The notes under the pieces were generated by a model. That model was given only the letters and a program-made list of their open reading frames with translations, ran no database searches and was not told the DNA's origin. Positions 32,874 to 42,872 of a stretch of DNA of 64,000 nt are shown here, in pieces. Location: contig NZ_JACSGR010000001.1 of NCBI RefSeq assembly GCF_016025525.2, forward strand, positions 310,001 to 374,000, read 5' to 3'. The stretch is from Eikenella glucosivorans. Lineage in GTDB: Bacteria; Pseudomonadota; Gammaproteobacteria; Burkholderiales; Neisseriaceae. How positions within the stretch are numbered: the first letter of the stretch is position 1; every line of letters starts with the position of its first letter. The translations under genes were made by a program, and so were the position numbers.

Positions 32874-33007
32874 ATTTGCCTCACTTTCAGGTAGCCTGAA
32901 AACGTTCCAATGTGGTGTTTTTACACCTAGTTAAATCTCAATCTACTGTTTATCAAGTTTATTTATGGCTTTCAGACTGCAGTATTTCCGGCAGCCTGAA
33001 AGCGTGC

Positions 33008-33373
33008 TCACTCTTCATTTTCCGACGGCTCGTCCGGGATGATTACCGGCTGGGTTTCAGGCTGCCTGCGGTAGCCGAAACGGCCCAATACTCCCTCTAA
33101 AATGCCGTCGGCCAATTTCGGCGAGAGAGCCTGAATCGCATCCATCAGGTAGCCACCGAAGCTGCCGGCAATCAAGCCGACAAACATCGCTACCTTCGGT
33201 GCGTTGCTCGGCACGAAATATTCCGCCATGCTCGCCGCCATCACCATCCCTACTACTACGTCCAATGCCTTTTCGGCTGTTGGTTTTCTTGCTTTAAACG
33301 CCGCCCGCAAAGAACTTACCAGCCCGCCGTACACGGCCAGCGCCGTGACGCTGGTAAAAATAGACCAGTTCAT
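33008..33373 (-). CDS. Putative holin
   Basis: 121 residues; hydrophobic segments near the N-terminus (WSIFTSVTALAVYGGLVSSL) and in the middle (VVVGMVMAASMAEYF; VAMFVGLIAGSFGGYLM), and an acidic tail (PDEPSENEE). The size, topology and place before the endolysin fit a phage holin of the class with three segments. ATG 33373 overlaps the previous stop. Confidence 0.65.
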   Translation of the reverse strand: MNWSIFTSVTALAVYGGLVSSLRAAFKARKPTAEKALDVVVGMVMAASMAEYFVPSNAPKVAMFVGLIAGSFGGYLMDAIQALSPKLADGILEGVLGRFGYRRQPETQPVIIPDEPSENEE

Positions 33374-33891
33374 TAAACACCCTGCGCTTTCTCCATTTGG
33401 TGCTTGCTGTTTTCGATTAACAAAATCCCAGCCCACCAACTGATGAGCGCGAGAACCGGATAAACCACCATTGCCGTATTTGCCGGCGGGTAGCCGCCCC
33501 AAAAGCTAGCGGTTACCAACACCCACAGCATGGATGCCGCCAGCAGCAGCCAGCCGCTGATCACATTGCTGCGCGGGGTTTCAGACGGCAAGAATGCCGC
33601 CAGCAGGATGCCGACCAGTGCGAACAATCCGCATACCAAACTCAGCGGCAGGTTGGCGAAGCGTGAATAGCTGGGCAGCGCCAACACCCCGTCGGCAAAC
33701 GCCATCACCCAAGCCCAGCCCAGCAGCATCAGCGCATTCAGCCCTTCCAACGCCCGCGTGCCTGTGCCAAACATCCATTGCCGCCACGGCTCGGGCAGAA
33801 ACAGCAGATTTAATGCTACTGAGATAATTTTCATCGGCCAGCGCAGGCTGTGCCGTAATCGTCCGTACAAGATTTTTCGCGGGATACTCAT
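33373..33891 (-). CDS. Polytopic membrane protein in lysis region
   Basis: 172 residues with about four membrane segments (ALMLLGWAWVMAFADGVLAL; LSLVCGLFALVGILLAAFL; VISGWLLLAASMLWVLVTA; VVYPVLALISWWAGILLI). It may be a second holin or an antiholin, or a conversion gene. The overlap with the genes on either side (ATGA type) places it in the late operon. Confidence 0.6.
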   Translation of the reverse strand: MSIPRKILYGRLRHSLRWPMKIISVALNLLFLPEPWRQWMFGTGTRALEGLNALMLLGWAWVMAFADGVLALPSYSRFANLPLSLVCGLFALVGILLAAFLPSETPRSNVISGWLLLAASMLWVLVTASFWGGYPPANTAMVVYPVLALISWWAGILLIENSKHQMEKAQGV

Positions 33892-34397
33892 TTTCGCCTC
33901 CTCAAAAGCTCTGCTTTACTGTTTTGATAAATCGCGGCCAGGTCGTTAGGCGAAAACCGCCACGGCTCGCCCAGGCCCAGCACACCCGCACACCACTCCG
34001 AGCAAAACCAGCGGCGCGGGTTTTGCCGGAAATTGAACACCACACCGAACGCGCCCGTCAGGTCGTAGGGCTGCCCTTTCGTAAATTCCCACACCGAAAA
34101 AAACATCGGGAATATCAGCGGATCGGCCGTCATATCGATTAAATCCCACTTCTCCGCTGGCAGCGGCATACGTTTCCAGCGCACCCCGCCGTCGCGGATG
34201 CTGGCGGAGTAGCAGTCATACAGCGCCGCGCCGGTTTCGTCGTTTTCAGGTAGCCTCATTACGATTTCGCAGTGACTGTACTGCCCACGGGTTAAAACGC
34301 GCGTGAGCCAATCGGAAAAGCGGGCACACCATACACGCCAGCCGGAGCCATCGCGGTGGCCTTTGTACAAGGCTAGATAAATTGGACGCGGGTTCAT
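33888..34397 (-). CDS. Permuted NlpC/P60-like cysteine peptidase or amidase
   Basis: 169 residues. GQYSHCEIVM supplies a conserved His near the start and WFCSEWCAGVLGL a Cys, the reversed His...Cys order of the YiiX/permuted papain-like group. It could be a cell-wall hydrolase in entry or lysis, or act on lipid. It lies between tail-fibre and holin-type genes. Confidence 0.55.
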   Translation of the reverse strand: MNPRPIYLALYKGHRDGSGWRVWCARFSDWLTRVLTRGQYSHCEIVMRLPENDETGAALYDCYSASIRDGGVRWKRMPLPAEKWDLIDMTADPLIFPMFFSVWEFTKGQPYDLTGAFGVVFNFRQNPRRWFCSEWCAGVLGLGEPWRFSPNDLAAIYQNSKAELLRRRK

Positions 34398-35059
34398 TTG
34401 TCTGCCTCCTCAAGCTCGGCAGCGGCCTGTTCGTAGTTGGCCGTCCATCCGCCGCTGTAATCGTATTCCAGCGGGTTTTCTGCTTTTTCCATTGCTGCTT
34501 TGTGGCGTTCGGCGTTGGCAAAATCGGCCTGCTCGTCAATCAGCATCTGCTCCATCAGTTCGCCCAACAGGGCTTTGGTCATATTCACAAAGCTGTTGTC
34601 CATCGTTTTCCAAGCCAGCTTTTCAGGTAGCCTCGGCATCACGGCCAGCGCGATATATTGTGTGCGGCTGTTGTCGTCGGTATGAAACCATTTGTCCACC
34701 GATTTAACGTACATCCCATGCCGCAGATTATCGGTACGCTTGGCCTTGATGCGCTCCCATACTTCGGCCTGCTGCTCGACTTTGAGCCGGGCGGCGCGGG
34801 CAGCATCCAATCTCCACTGCCGGTTTGCCTCGTCCCACTCATGCGCGGCACTGGGGCGAGGGTTAAACACCACCTCTCCCCGCTCGATATACGGGTGAGC
34901 GTCTTGGTGATTGATGAGCTGCTGATGCTGTGCCTCGCTCAATTTAATCAGCCCGTGTTGCAGCGGTTCGGTGGCCGCTTCCGGGCTCAGATACAAATGC
35001 AGCCAGTCGCCGTCGATGATTTCGAGGCCGTAGCCGGTATCGCGTGCGTAATATGTCAT
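34394..35059 (-). CDS. Putative tail-fibre assembly/chaperone protein
   Basis: 221 residues directly after the fibre gene. Fibre-chaperone-like N-terminus (YYARDTGYGLEIIDGDWLHL), a helical middle (WDEANRQWRLDAARAARLKV) and a DUF4376-like C-terminal part. Function is inferred from position. It carries an in-frame eikDUS on the opposite strand (34621-34634). Confidence 0.55.
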   Translation of the reverse strand: MTYYARDTGYGLEIIDGDWLHLYLSPEAATEPLQHGLIKLSEAQHQQLINHQDAHPYIERGEVVFNPRPSAAHEWDEANRQWRLDAARAARLKVEQQAEVWERIKAKRTDNLRHGMYVKSVDKWFHTDDNSRTQYIALAVMPRLPEKLAWKTMDNSFVNMTKALLGELMEQMLIDEQADFANAERHKAAMEKAENPLEYDYSGGWTANYEQAAAELEEADK

Positions 35060-35998
35060 TTAGTAGCCCTCCACGTTGACAAAAATATCAATCCGGTCGT
35101 TGCCTATCGACCCGGCAATACGGCCAATATCCAGCCATACCGTGTTTTTATTGTCTTTTTGTTTGCGCAATGCCCAGGCGGCCGGCAGCTCGGCTGCCTC
35201 AGCATAGTAGTATTGGGATTTGTTCGGGTCGGAGCAGCGAAGAGGTTGCACTTGCACATTGGTTACCTTGTTGGGCATGGCCGTCCATAGAGGCAGTGCA
35301 ACAGATACGTCATTAGCGGATGCCACCTGAAACCCCGGCAGCTCTTCGGGCAGCCAAAAGGTATGCGCCACCACTTTGAGCCAAAACGTCTGCACGATGT
35401 GGCCGTCCGGATAAACGCTGACACTGCCCTCTGTTTTGTAGCGCTCCGAGGCGTGCACCGGATTGACCGGCGTTTGCTCGCGGGAGTAATCGCGTCGGGA
35501 GACATTGGATAGGTCGGGCAGCATCGCCACGCGCTTGCCGTCGTAGTGCAGCTCGCCGTTGTTGAGGAGGGATAGGGATTTGCCACTGGATTGGTTTGTC
35601 AGGTAGCCGCTTGTGTTATCGGCACCCAGTTTCAAGTAGCGGTTGGCGGCAAAATCGGCGACGCTATCGCTTGCCAACAGACTGGCTTTGGCGTGCAGGG
35701 CATTAGTAAAGCTCTTGATACCGGCGATGTCTTGGTTGCCGGTGGTTTTGACTGCGTCGCTGGCCTGCTCGTCGATGATTTTGCGCAGCGCGGTCAGCAT
35801 TTGGTTGTACTTGCTCGGGTCTACTGTCAGTCCCGCCGCTTCGATCACTGCGCAAATCTCTTCCTGTGTGTGGTCGAACCACTCCGCACCGGGGATGGTT
35901 GGCAGTAGGCCGCCTGCGGGGTTACCACTTTGGAAGCCGTGTTTGCCAGCACCGAATTTGTCGCGCTGGGCGCGCTTTTCTAGGTCTGCCCGTTTCAT
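35060..35998 (-). CDS. Tail fibre protein
   Basis: 312 residues. Short N-terminal attachment part (MKRADLEKRAQRDKFGAGKH), a helix (WFDHTQEEICAVIEAAGLTV), a repetitive middle (LHAKASLLASDSVADFAANR, YLKLGADNTSGYLTN) and a beta-rich C-terminal tip that would bind the host surface. Follows the baseplate genes in the Mu order. Confidence 0.75.
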   Translation of the reverse strand: MKRADLEKRAQRDKFGAGKHGFQSGNPAGGLLPTIPGAEWFDHTQEEICAVIEAAGLTVDPSKYNQMLTALRKIIDEQASDAVKTTGNQDIAGIKSFTNALHAKASLLASDSVADFAANRYLKLGADNTSGYLTNQSSGKSLSLLNNGELHYDGKRVAMLPDLSNVSRRDYSREQTPVNPVHASERYKTEGSVSVYPDGHIVQTFWLKVVAHTFWLPEELPGFQVASANDVSVALPLWTAMPNKVTNVQVQPLRCSDPNKSQYYYAEAAELPAAWALRKQKDNKNTVWLDIGRIAGSIGNDRIDIFVNVEGY

Positions 35999-36002
35999 GG
36001 TC

Positions 36003-36578
36003 TCATCCTATGTATTTGAAAATCAGTTGGGTATGCGCCTGTTTCTCTCGGTTCAGCACGCACTCGATATGGGTATTTCCCCAAGTAGCCAGCGGCTCTT
36101 CACAATGGCTCTGGCAGGTGGCTTCGATATATTGCTTGTCGGCCTTGAGCGATACCGACCAAGTAAACAGCCAGTCGGTGTGGTCGAATACCGCAAATTC
36201 ACAGTCACTCTCGCAGGTGTGCAGAGTGAACCGTTCTATTTGAGCTTCACTCTGCCCCAATCTCTCCAGAATCGCTAAATAGCGGGTACGTCTTGCGCCG
36301 CCGGTATCCACCAACTTGTTGTAAACCGCCTGCCGCCGTTCGGCGATGGATTGGATGCCTACCGTACAGCGGTCGGGCAGATTCAGGCTGTGTTCGTATT
36401 CCACTAACAGCAGCGTGGATAACCTGGGATCAACTTCCTGCCAGAGCGTGGTATCTAAATCGTCCACCGCTTCCAGTTCGCGGGCGGTTTTTTGTAGTAG
36501 TTCAGCCGGTTCATCTGCTTGTGGGTCGAGTGCGATGCCGGGCGGCAGCAGTTTGCCTAATGCGTTCAGGTAGCCCAT
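36003..36578 (-). CDS. Baseplate protein, Mu gp48-like (DUF2313)
   Basis: 191 residues. LGKLLPPGIALDPQADEPAE, LLLVEYEHSLNLPDRC and AERRQAVYNKLVDTGGARRT match the gp48/YmfQ family, a baseplate wedge component. The start ATG 36578 overlaps the gp47-like gene and the first codons carry a DUS-like GGCTACCTGAAC. Confidence 0.8.
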   Translation of the reverse strand: MGYLNALGKLLPPGIALDPQADEPAELLQKTARELEAVDDLDTTLWQEVDPRLSTLLLVEYEHSLNLPDRCTVGIQSIAERRQAVYNKLVDTGGARRTRYLAILERLGQSEAQIERFTLHTCESDCEFAVFDHTDWLFTWSVSLKADKQYIEATCQSHCEEPLATWGNTHIECVLNREKQAHTQLIFKYIG

Positions 36579-37663
36579 TCGATTTGCCCCAGACTAACCA
36601 ACTCTCCTACTGCCGGCGTGATATCGCCGGTGGGTAGTAGCAGTTGGTGGTCGTATTCGCCGGCTGCGTTGGATATGGCCTGCGTGAGGTGGCTGCGCGG
36701 GATGGTGTGGCCACGTGCCGGCAGTTCCAAATCGCCGGCCGCATCATAAGCCACAGGAGAGGCGTTGGCATCCAACACTCGGCTCAATTCCGCTTTCACC
36801 GCCGCCCGAACTTCCGGCGTATCCGGTGTAATCTTGATTTTGAAATTTACTGGTTTGGGCAGGGGCGAGACCACATGGATTTCGCCGTTCGGCAGCGCAC
36901 TGTGCTCCAAATGCTTCTGCACTTCGGCCAGTTCGGCGGCATCAGGGAAGATGTTGCTGTCGTGGTCGCGCACCACATATACGGTTACCGTGCCCAGCCC
37001 GCTCAGTTTCGGCGCCGGCCACACACGGGTGATGCCGGGCACTTCCTTCGCCCAGCGTATCCAATCGGCTAATTTGCCCACCTGCCCGCCGAGATTGCGG
37101 CTTTCCACCACCCTGCGGCGGAGCTCGGGCAGACTCTCGATGTCCGAGCCGCCGCTTAAATAAGCAACGGTGGCAGTGTTCTCAATGCCAGCTATCGGAT
37201 TGGCGAAGTGCAACATGGCGCCGTTGTCGGTATTGCCGGCTGCTCCTGGCTGGGTGGCACACACCCGCAGCGTGGTACTGCCGCTGCTATCGGTAATCAC
37301 CCCTTCCACCACGGCAAACTGCACCGAATCACTGCGGTTGAACAAGGTGCCTTGCGGGATTCCAATCCCTCCCGCGCCGCGTACCACCACCCTGCCCACC
37401 GCAGGTACGGCCGCCCGGCGTTTACTGCCTTGCAGCCATAAACCAACGTGCAGGTTTTCCAGCACATCATCATCGCAGGTTTGCGGGAACATCTGGCGGG
37501 TGCGCCAGTCGATATGCTCGTGGATGCCGTGCACCGCTGCGGCCAGCGCCCGCGCGAACGGGGTGAATAGATTGCGCCGCAGCGCCGGTGAAGCGTTGGC
37601 GCGCGGCAACTCGGTTTCCAGCCGTCGATTTAATTCAGGCAGGCTTTCTTTATCGTAGGGCAT
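36566..37663 (-). CDS. Baseplate J-like protein, Mu gp47-like
   Basis: 365 residues: HIDWRTRQMFPQTCDD, AVGRVVVRGAGGIGIPQGTL, FAVVEGVITDSSGSTTLRVC and GTVTVYVVRDHD are typical of the Baseplate_J family. It forms the wedge joining baseplate hub to fibres. Overlaps gp46 by 14 bases. Confidence 0.88.
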   Translation of the reverse strand: MPYDKESLPELNRRLETELPRANASPALRRNLFTPFARALAAAVHGIHEHIDWRTRQMFPQTCDDDVLENLHVGLWLQGSKRRAAVPAVGRVVVRGAGGIGIPQGTLFNRSDSVQFAVVEGVITDSSGSTTLRVCATQPGAAGNTDNGAMLHFANPIAGIENTATVAYLSGGSDIESLPELRRRVVESRNLGGQVGKLADWIRWAKEVPGITRVWPAPKLSGLGTVTVYVVRDHDSNIFPDAAELAEVQKHLEHSALPNGEIHVVSPLPKPVNFKIKITPDTPEVRAAVKAELSRVLDANASPVAYDAAGDLELPARGHTIPRSHLTQAISNAAGEYDHQLLLPTGDITPAVGELVSLGQIEWAT

Positions 37664-38039
37664 GGCGCACTTCCAAATTCAGCGTGGTATCGTCGATTTT
37701 TACCTGTAGTCCAAGTACGGTAGGTCGTGGGGTATACGCGGTAATGGATACGCGGCGGGCGACGCCGTCCTGTGTCAGCCAGGCCAGGGCAGTTCTGGCG
37801 TAGTCCTCCGCCAACCGTAGGGTTTCGTGGATTTCCTTACTGCGCTGCAGCTCCCACAGGCGGCTGCCCCAGCGGTCGTTTTCGGCGAGGCCGTCGCCCC
37901 ACCATCCGCGCCCCGGGCTACCGTCGGCTTCAATGCCGCGGGCATCGCAAAACAGGCTCAGCACCACCGCACAAACCAATTCGTCTTCCAACTGATTAAA
38001 CGGGATGCCCAGGTTCAAATCCAGTACCAGTTTTGTCAT
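37650..38039 (-). CDS. Baseplate wedge protein, Mu gp46-like
   Basis: 129 residues with GSPGRGWWGDGLAENDRWGS and LWELQRSKEIHETLRLAEDY, the gp46 signature, and a lysozyme-25-like beta domain (VSITAYTPRPTVLGLQVKID). Part of the gp45-gp48 block. Confidence 0.85.
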   Translation of the reverse strand: MTKLVLDLNLGIPFNQLEDELVCAVVLSLFCDARGIEADGSPGRGWWGDGLAENDRWGSRLWELQRSKEIHETLRLAEDYARTALAWLTQDGVARRVSITAYTPRPTVLGLQVKIDDTTLNLEVRHALR

Positions 38040-38605
38040 TTAACCGGTCCTCCGGTGTTGTCTCCGCCGCTCTGCACGCCGCTGTGGGCATGGTCTTCCA
38101 GTTTCACGCCGTCGGCTGTTACTGAATCTGCAGTTACGGTATCCACGTTGAAACCGCCTTCCATGTGGCTGCCTGCGGTGGCGCTCATATTCAGCGCGCC
38201 CCCCGCCCTTTGTTCAACGTTACCGGCGGCTTGCGTGGAAACATTGCCGCTGGCTTCGATGGAAAAATCCCTGCACTTCAGCGTTACGTTGCCTTGTTCG
38301 TCCATCTTGAACAGCTGCCCGAACTGGGCATACATCGCGCTCTCACCCGGCTTCAAATCTGGCGAATACTGAGGATGCTCGCAGGCCACCACAATCAGGT
38401 GGTCGCGGCTGCCGCCCACCGCCACCGCCACCAGTGTCGAGCCGGCGGGGGGATGGCCGCTGTGACCGTAGTTTTGCACCCGCTCCACCTCCTCGCGGGT
38501 TTCACCTTCCAGTAGGCTGATCTGCATCATCTGCAGGCCATTGGTTCGCAGCAGGTTAAGTACGCCGCGCGCCACCAGCAGCCGGATTTTTTGTAGAGGG
38601 TTCAT
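38036..38605 (-). CDS. Baseplate spike protein, Mu gp45-like (gpV)
   Basis: 189 residues. An OB-fold N-terminal half with QNYGHSGHPPAGSTLVAVAV and CEHPQYSPDLKPGESAMYAQ is followed by repetitive beta-helix strands (FSIEASGNVSTQAAGNVEQR) and a terminal HAHSG, which in gp45 trimers holds the iron at the tip. It is the membrane-piercing central spike. Confidence 0.85.
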   Translation of the reverse strand: MNPLQKIRLLVARGVLNLLRTNGLQMMQISLLEGETREEVERVQNYGHSGHPPAGSTLVAVAVGGSRDHLIVVACEHPQYSPDLKPGESAMYAQFGQLFKMDEQGNVTLKCRDFSIEASGNVSTQAAGNVEQRAGGALNMSATAGSHMEGGFNVDTVTADSVTADGVKLEDHAHSGVQSGGDNTGGPVK

Positions 38606-39671
38606 TACGTTTCCTTCCGCCGCGGCGCTTGCCCCTGCCGCGGCCTTGTTTCTGTCTTGGTTGCTCGGCCAATTGATCGTAGGCTTTCGGATTAGCCAAC
38701 TGCAGCGTCGCCACCGTACCTTCTTGGTCGTTTAAGCTGTATTCAATCTCGGAAATAATCATTTCCTCGTCGGCTTTGTGGATATATGCCGCTTTCACCT
38801 GCACCCGCAGGCCGGGCAGCCACAATTCGCCTTTGTCGCCTCCCTGCCGCCAGCTCTGCACCTTAATTTCCGCGCGGTCTGCCTTGCCTTCGCGCATGGT
38901 GGCTTCATGCTTGGCGCGAGCCGCCGGGCTTTGACTTTGATCTTCGGCCAAAATCAGCAGCGGGCGGTAACGCTTCACACCGGCATCAGCCGCGTCGCCT
39001 TTGCCGTCGTGCTTGCCGCGCCCCTGCGATTTCACGATGTATTGGCTGTACTGCTCGCTCTCATCCTTCGTCCCTTCGGCGCTGAGGATGTTTTCTCCTT
39101 CCACCAGTGCCGTGCCGGCGGCAGTTTGGTCGGGTAGGTCGATAACTAGCCGCCCCGTACCGTCCGTCCACATCATCAGCGCTTTCATCCGCAGCAGGCG
39201 TTGCAGCGCATCCTGCACTGTCTCGCTGTCTTCAAGCGCGAAGCTGGAGATGGTTTCTCCCGCCGCCTTCTCGCCGCGCGCGCCGATAAATACTTCGATG
39301 CCGAACGGCCGGCACAGGTCGGCGGCAATTTGTTTCAGGCTGGCGCTTTTCCACTGGCCGCTTTTATGGATGGCCGAGCAGTCGGTCAGGTCGGCGGTTT
39401 TATCCCGTCCTTCCACCGAAAACCATGTGTCGGTGGCGCTGTAGCCCTGCCGCGTGCGGTTCACATAACCGGTCACCACCGGCACCCCGTCAATTTTCAC
39501 CACGCAGCTGTCGCCCGTTTGAATCGGACGTGCCTCCAACTGCCCAGGCCACCGCTCGGTAACCGTTAAACTAAAACTGCCGCTCATCTGCTCGATGCCG
39601 CGCTGGATGGATATCTCCGTCCAGCCGCCGAAAATCTGGTTGTTGACCCATAACTCACATTTATTCGCCAT
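38556..39671 (-). CDS. Baseplate hub protein, Mu gpP-like (gp44)
   Basis: 371 residues from ATG 39671 (MANKCELWVNNQIFGGWTEI). The late-control-D/gp27-like hub fold is supported by ISIQRGIEQMSGSFSLTV, VTGYVNRTRQGYS and FSVEGRDKTADLTDCSA. The C-terminal tail is strongly basic (KQGRGRGKRRGGRKR). It overlaps gpN at its start and gp45 by 50 bases at its end. The longer in-frame ORF upstream lies in gpN and is rejected. Confidence 0.82.
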   Translation of the reverse strand: MANKCELWVNNQIFGGWTEISIQRGIEQMSGSFSLTVTERWPGQLEARPIQTGDSCVVKIDGVPVVTGYVNRTRQGYSATDTWFSVEGRDKTADLTDCSAIHKSGQWKSASLKQIAADLCRPFGIEVFIGARGEKAAGETISSFALEDSETVQDALQRLLRMKALMMWTDGTGRLVIDLPDQTAAGTALVEGENILSAEGTKDESEQYSQYIVKSQGRGKHDGKGDAADAGVKRYRPLLILAEDQSQSPAARAKHEATMREGKADRAEIKVQSWRQGGDKGELWLPGLRVQVKAAYIHKADEEMIISEIEYSLNDQEGTVATLQLANPKAYDQLAEQPRQKQGRGRGKRRGGRKRNEPSTKNPAAGGARRT

Positions 39672-40908
39672 CGCGCAGCACCTCGACCCGCCCCGCCGGC
39701 ACAAACAGCGGGTGGCGCACATGGTTGCGCGCCACGACGTCTTCATACGCCTCAATGCTGCCGTTGACACGGTAGGCCACCAGCAGTGCAGGCAGGTTAT
39801 CCAGTGTTTCCACCACCGCCAGCTCGCGGATAGTTGGCAGCCGTGCCTGTGCGGTGCGTACCACTTGTGCCTGCACCGCATCCAGCGTGCGGAACAGCCG
39901 CCCGCTGGCCTGCTGCATTTCGTTATGCAGTGCGGAGAGGGCTAGGTCGCGGTCAGACAGCAATTCTCTTTGGCTGGCGTAATCATTACTACCAATGCCG
40001 CGCGCCTGTTCCAACACCAACGTGCGGCGTACCGCATCGGACAAGCTGGGCGGCATCGGCGGTAAGTCCGTTTGGTTGCGCGGGGAATAGGGCAGTGTCC
40101 ACTGCGGTCGCGCGCTAATTTGTGGCTCGCGCCCGCGCAGCGTATCCAGCATTGCCCGGTCTCTATCCGGGCGGCTGGTTACCTGGAAAGCCGGCATCTC
40201 GGCCAAATTGCCCGCACTCTGGCTTTTGTCTGCCTGCCATGAGCTGCCTGTATCCCGCTGGAACGGGGCGGCAATCTTGCGGATCAGTCCGGCTACGCGG
40301 TAATACAGCTCTATCGGTTTAGCCAACAAACCACGGCCGCCGGAAGTCAGCCTCTCTACCCCTGCCAAGCCGCGCTCAAGCGGCGTCAGGTAATATTCAA
40401 ACCCTTTCATCAGCTCGTCCGCCCGCTGAGCCGCTACGTCCAGCCAACCGTCAATATCGCGCAACCATTCCGCTTCAAACTTCATCCCTACCTGTGATAG
40501 CGCATCATCTACCAAGCCGGATAGCAGGCCGCCGGCGTCTTCCTGCACGTCCGGCTCGTTGTTTTCGCCCGCCTCCACAAACGACAGCCGGAAATCAAAC
40601 CGCCCGCCCTCAGCACGCGGATAAGTTACCGACTGCTGGCCGTCGTGCTGCACAAACACGCTGCCATACCACGGATGAATCAGCGTGCCGGGTCCTTCGC
40701 TTTCCAGCGCTTCCACCAGCGCGTCATATTCGGGCTGCGTCAACACAAAGGCATGCACGGAGAAGCGGCGCACCTCGCGCCCCAAGTCTTCGGCGAACGG
40801 CAAATCCCGATACGGATACTGGTGCAGCACATTGCGCCGACCGAATTGGCCTTCCGTTTCGTCTACCTTAAACGGCACGCCCTTAAACGATGCTTCGCGT
40901 AACGCCAT
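39661..40908 (-). CDS. DNA circularisation / tail protein, Mu gpN-like
   Basis: 415 residues. The N-terminal 110 residues are the DNA_circ_N domain: ASFKGVPFKVDETEGQFGRR, YPYRDLPFAEDLGREVRRFS and ESEGPGTLIHPWYGSVFVQ. In Mu, gpN is a tail baseplate protein. The C-terminal part is helical. Confidence 0.88.
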   Translation of the reverse strand: MALREASFKGVPFKVDETEGQFGRRNVLHQYPYRDLPFAEDLGREVRRFSVHAFVLTQPEYDALVEALESEGPGTLIHPWYGSVFVQHDGQQSVTYPRAEGGRFDFRLSFVEAGENNEPDVQEDAGGLLSGLVDDALSQVGMKFEAEWLRDIDGWLDVAAQRADELMKGFEYYLTPLERGLAGVERLTSGGRGLLAKPIELYYRVAGLIRKIAAPFQRDTGSSWQADKSQSAGNLAEMPAFQVTSRPDRDRAMLDTLRGREPQISARPQWTLPYSPRNQTDLPPMPPSLSDAVRRTLVLEQARGIGSNDYASQRELLSDRDLALSALHNEMQQASGRLFRTLDAVQAQVVRTAQARLPTIRELAVVETLDNLPALLVAYRVNGSIEAYEDVVARNHVRHPLFVPAGRVEVLRDGE

Positions 40909-42872
40909 TACTGCGCTCCTGTATTGGTTCGGCCCACATTCAACTTGGTCTGCGGCGTGCCGACTGCCGTGGTGGATACGTTCAGGGTGGCCGGCGCGCT
41001 CACCATCACCTTAATTTCCCCGCCGATTTTCGCTGCTGAGATGCTCTGTGCGGCGGCATCCCCGGATGCTTTCACCGCTTCCGCGGCCTGCTGCGAGGTA
41101 CCGTCCAGCACCGCCTGGCTGCGCTGCCGCTCGGCCTCCATCTGCCGGTTGATTTCCAGAGCCTCGATTGCCTCTTTATTGCCGTGCCATGCCTGAAAAC
41201 GCGCCACCAATTCGCCGATCACGTTCTCATCATCGTGGTCACGCGCATACTGTGCTTCTTCATTTCCAAACCAAGAAAGCACAGTAGCAATAACCTGTCC
41301 GCCGGCATGGTCGAATTTCTGCCCAGCTTCCGTCTGTAGATAAGCTTCCCGCATTGCTGTGCCCAGCGACCAACCTGCGCTGAATGCGGTTACCGCCGCG
41401 GCGGCGATGTTGGCCGCCTGGGCGAATTTACCCAGCGCACCAGCAGCCCCGGCCGCTTCGCCACCCAAACCGCCCAATCCACCCAACCCGGGTAGCGTGC
41501 CGCCACCCAACCCGCCACCAGGCATATTCACCACAAATACCGGCTGCACCCCGGCCGCATGCTCCATCGCTTTAGCGGTAGCCAAATTACTGCCGATCCC
41601 GAGCAGGCCGCCACCGCCACGCAGGCCGCGCGTCAACCTGATAGCCATTCCGCCCAGCAATGCGGCCGATAAGGCACCGCCGCCGATTTTCAGCATCGAT
41701 CCCCCACTCAAACCCAAGCCGCCCTGTTCTTTCGAATCCATCATGAAGCCGACCACGTTGGTGAATGCGTTATCCAACGGCCGCATCACGCCGTCTTCGA
41801 TTGCCTCATGGAACGCGCCTTTCAGGCGGTTGGCTTGGGTCACGGCATTGTCCATCGCCGTGCCGAGATCGCGGTCTACCGTGCCGGTAGCATTGCGCAG
41901 TTCGCGGTTGAATTCGTCGATTTTTTCCAGCGTGCCTTCCTGCAACGCTTTATCCATCCCTTTGTAGGTGTCTTCATCCATCTTGCCGAAGGCGGCGGTG
42001 AGAAAATTAACTTTTTGACTGTCAGTCTTAAGTTTGAGGTATTCGGTCCGAATATCGCGGATGATTTCCAAAGGATCGCGGCGTGCGCCTTTGGCATCAA
42101 AGAAATTAACACCTGTCCCTTCCTGAGCCATACGGATATAGCGACCGCTGGTAAACATGCGTAACGTGCTATTGACCAAGGTCGCCAAGCGTTCTGCCTG
42201 CGGTTCAGATTGGGAAAACGCTTCAGTCAGCGCCAAGGTTTGATCCAGCGTAAAGTTAGCTGCCTTGGCTCTGCCACCAATACGGGCGAAAATATCCGGC
42301 AGGTTTTCCAACTCGGCATTACCCAATCGCCCGGCCACCACCATCCTATCCAACAGCCCTTCCACCGCCGCTTTGTCGGTGATGTCGATGCCGAACTGCT
42401 CACGCGCCACACCCAGTGCCTTACCCAGTTGGTCGGCATTGGTTTTGGCTACCTGTAATGTTTTGGATACCGGCTCGGCCGCACCGCGGATGGCGGTGAT
42501 ATCCAATCCTGCAGCCTGCAGGCTTTCCGCCAACTCTTTCTGGTCGGTGAGTAGTGTGCCGTAGCGTTTTTGATTGTCGTAGGCTTCGCTGCGCTACGAT
42601 TCCATTTCCGCGCGGCTGGCGCCGAGGTTTACCTGTAGGCGGCGCATATCGCGCTCGAATTGAGCGGTATCTACCGCCAGCTTGATACCGCCCACGGTAA
42701 CGCCGATACCGGCCAATATCCCTTTCAGGCTGCCCAGTGTGCCCTTCACCCGCTCGAATTCGCCGCGGATGCCGGCAGAGAAGCGGCGCGTGCCTGCAGC
42801 GGCTGTATTCATGCCGCGCAGGTAGCCTTGCGCATCCGCGCCGATAACTACTTTCAACTCTTCCCTGCTCAT
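40908..42872 (-). pseudogene. Tail tape-measure protein interrupted by an amber codon
   Basis: One frame of 655 codons split by TAG at 42594-42596 into 92 and 541+ residues. Part one (MSREELKVVIGADAQGYLRG) and part two (YDNQKRYGTLLTDQKELAES; AATIGG-type and Gly-rich membrane-like segments near 41500-41700) together match phage tape measures that set tail length. A CAG-to-TAG change would explain it. Initiation after the stop is unlikely to give a working protein. Overlaps the tail chaperone frame by ATGA. Confidence 0.85.
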
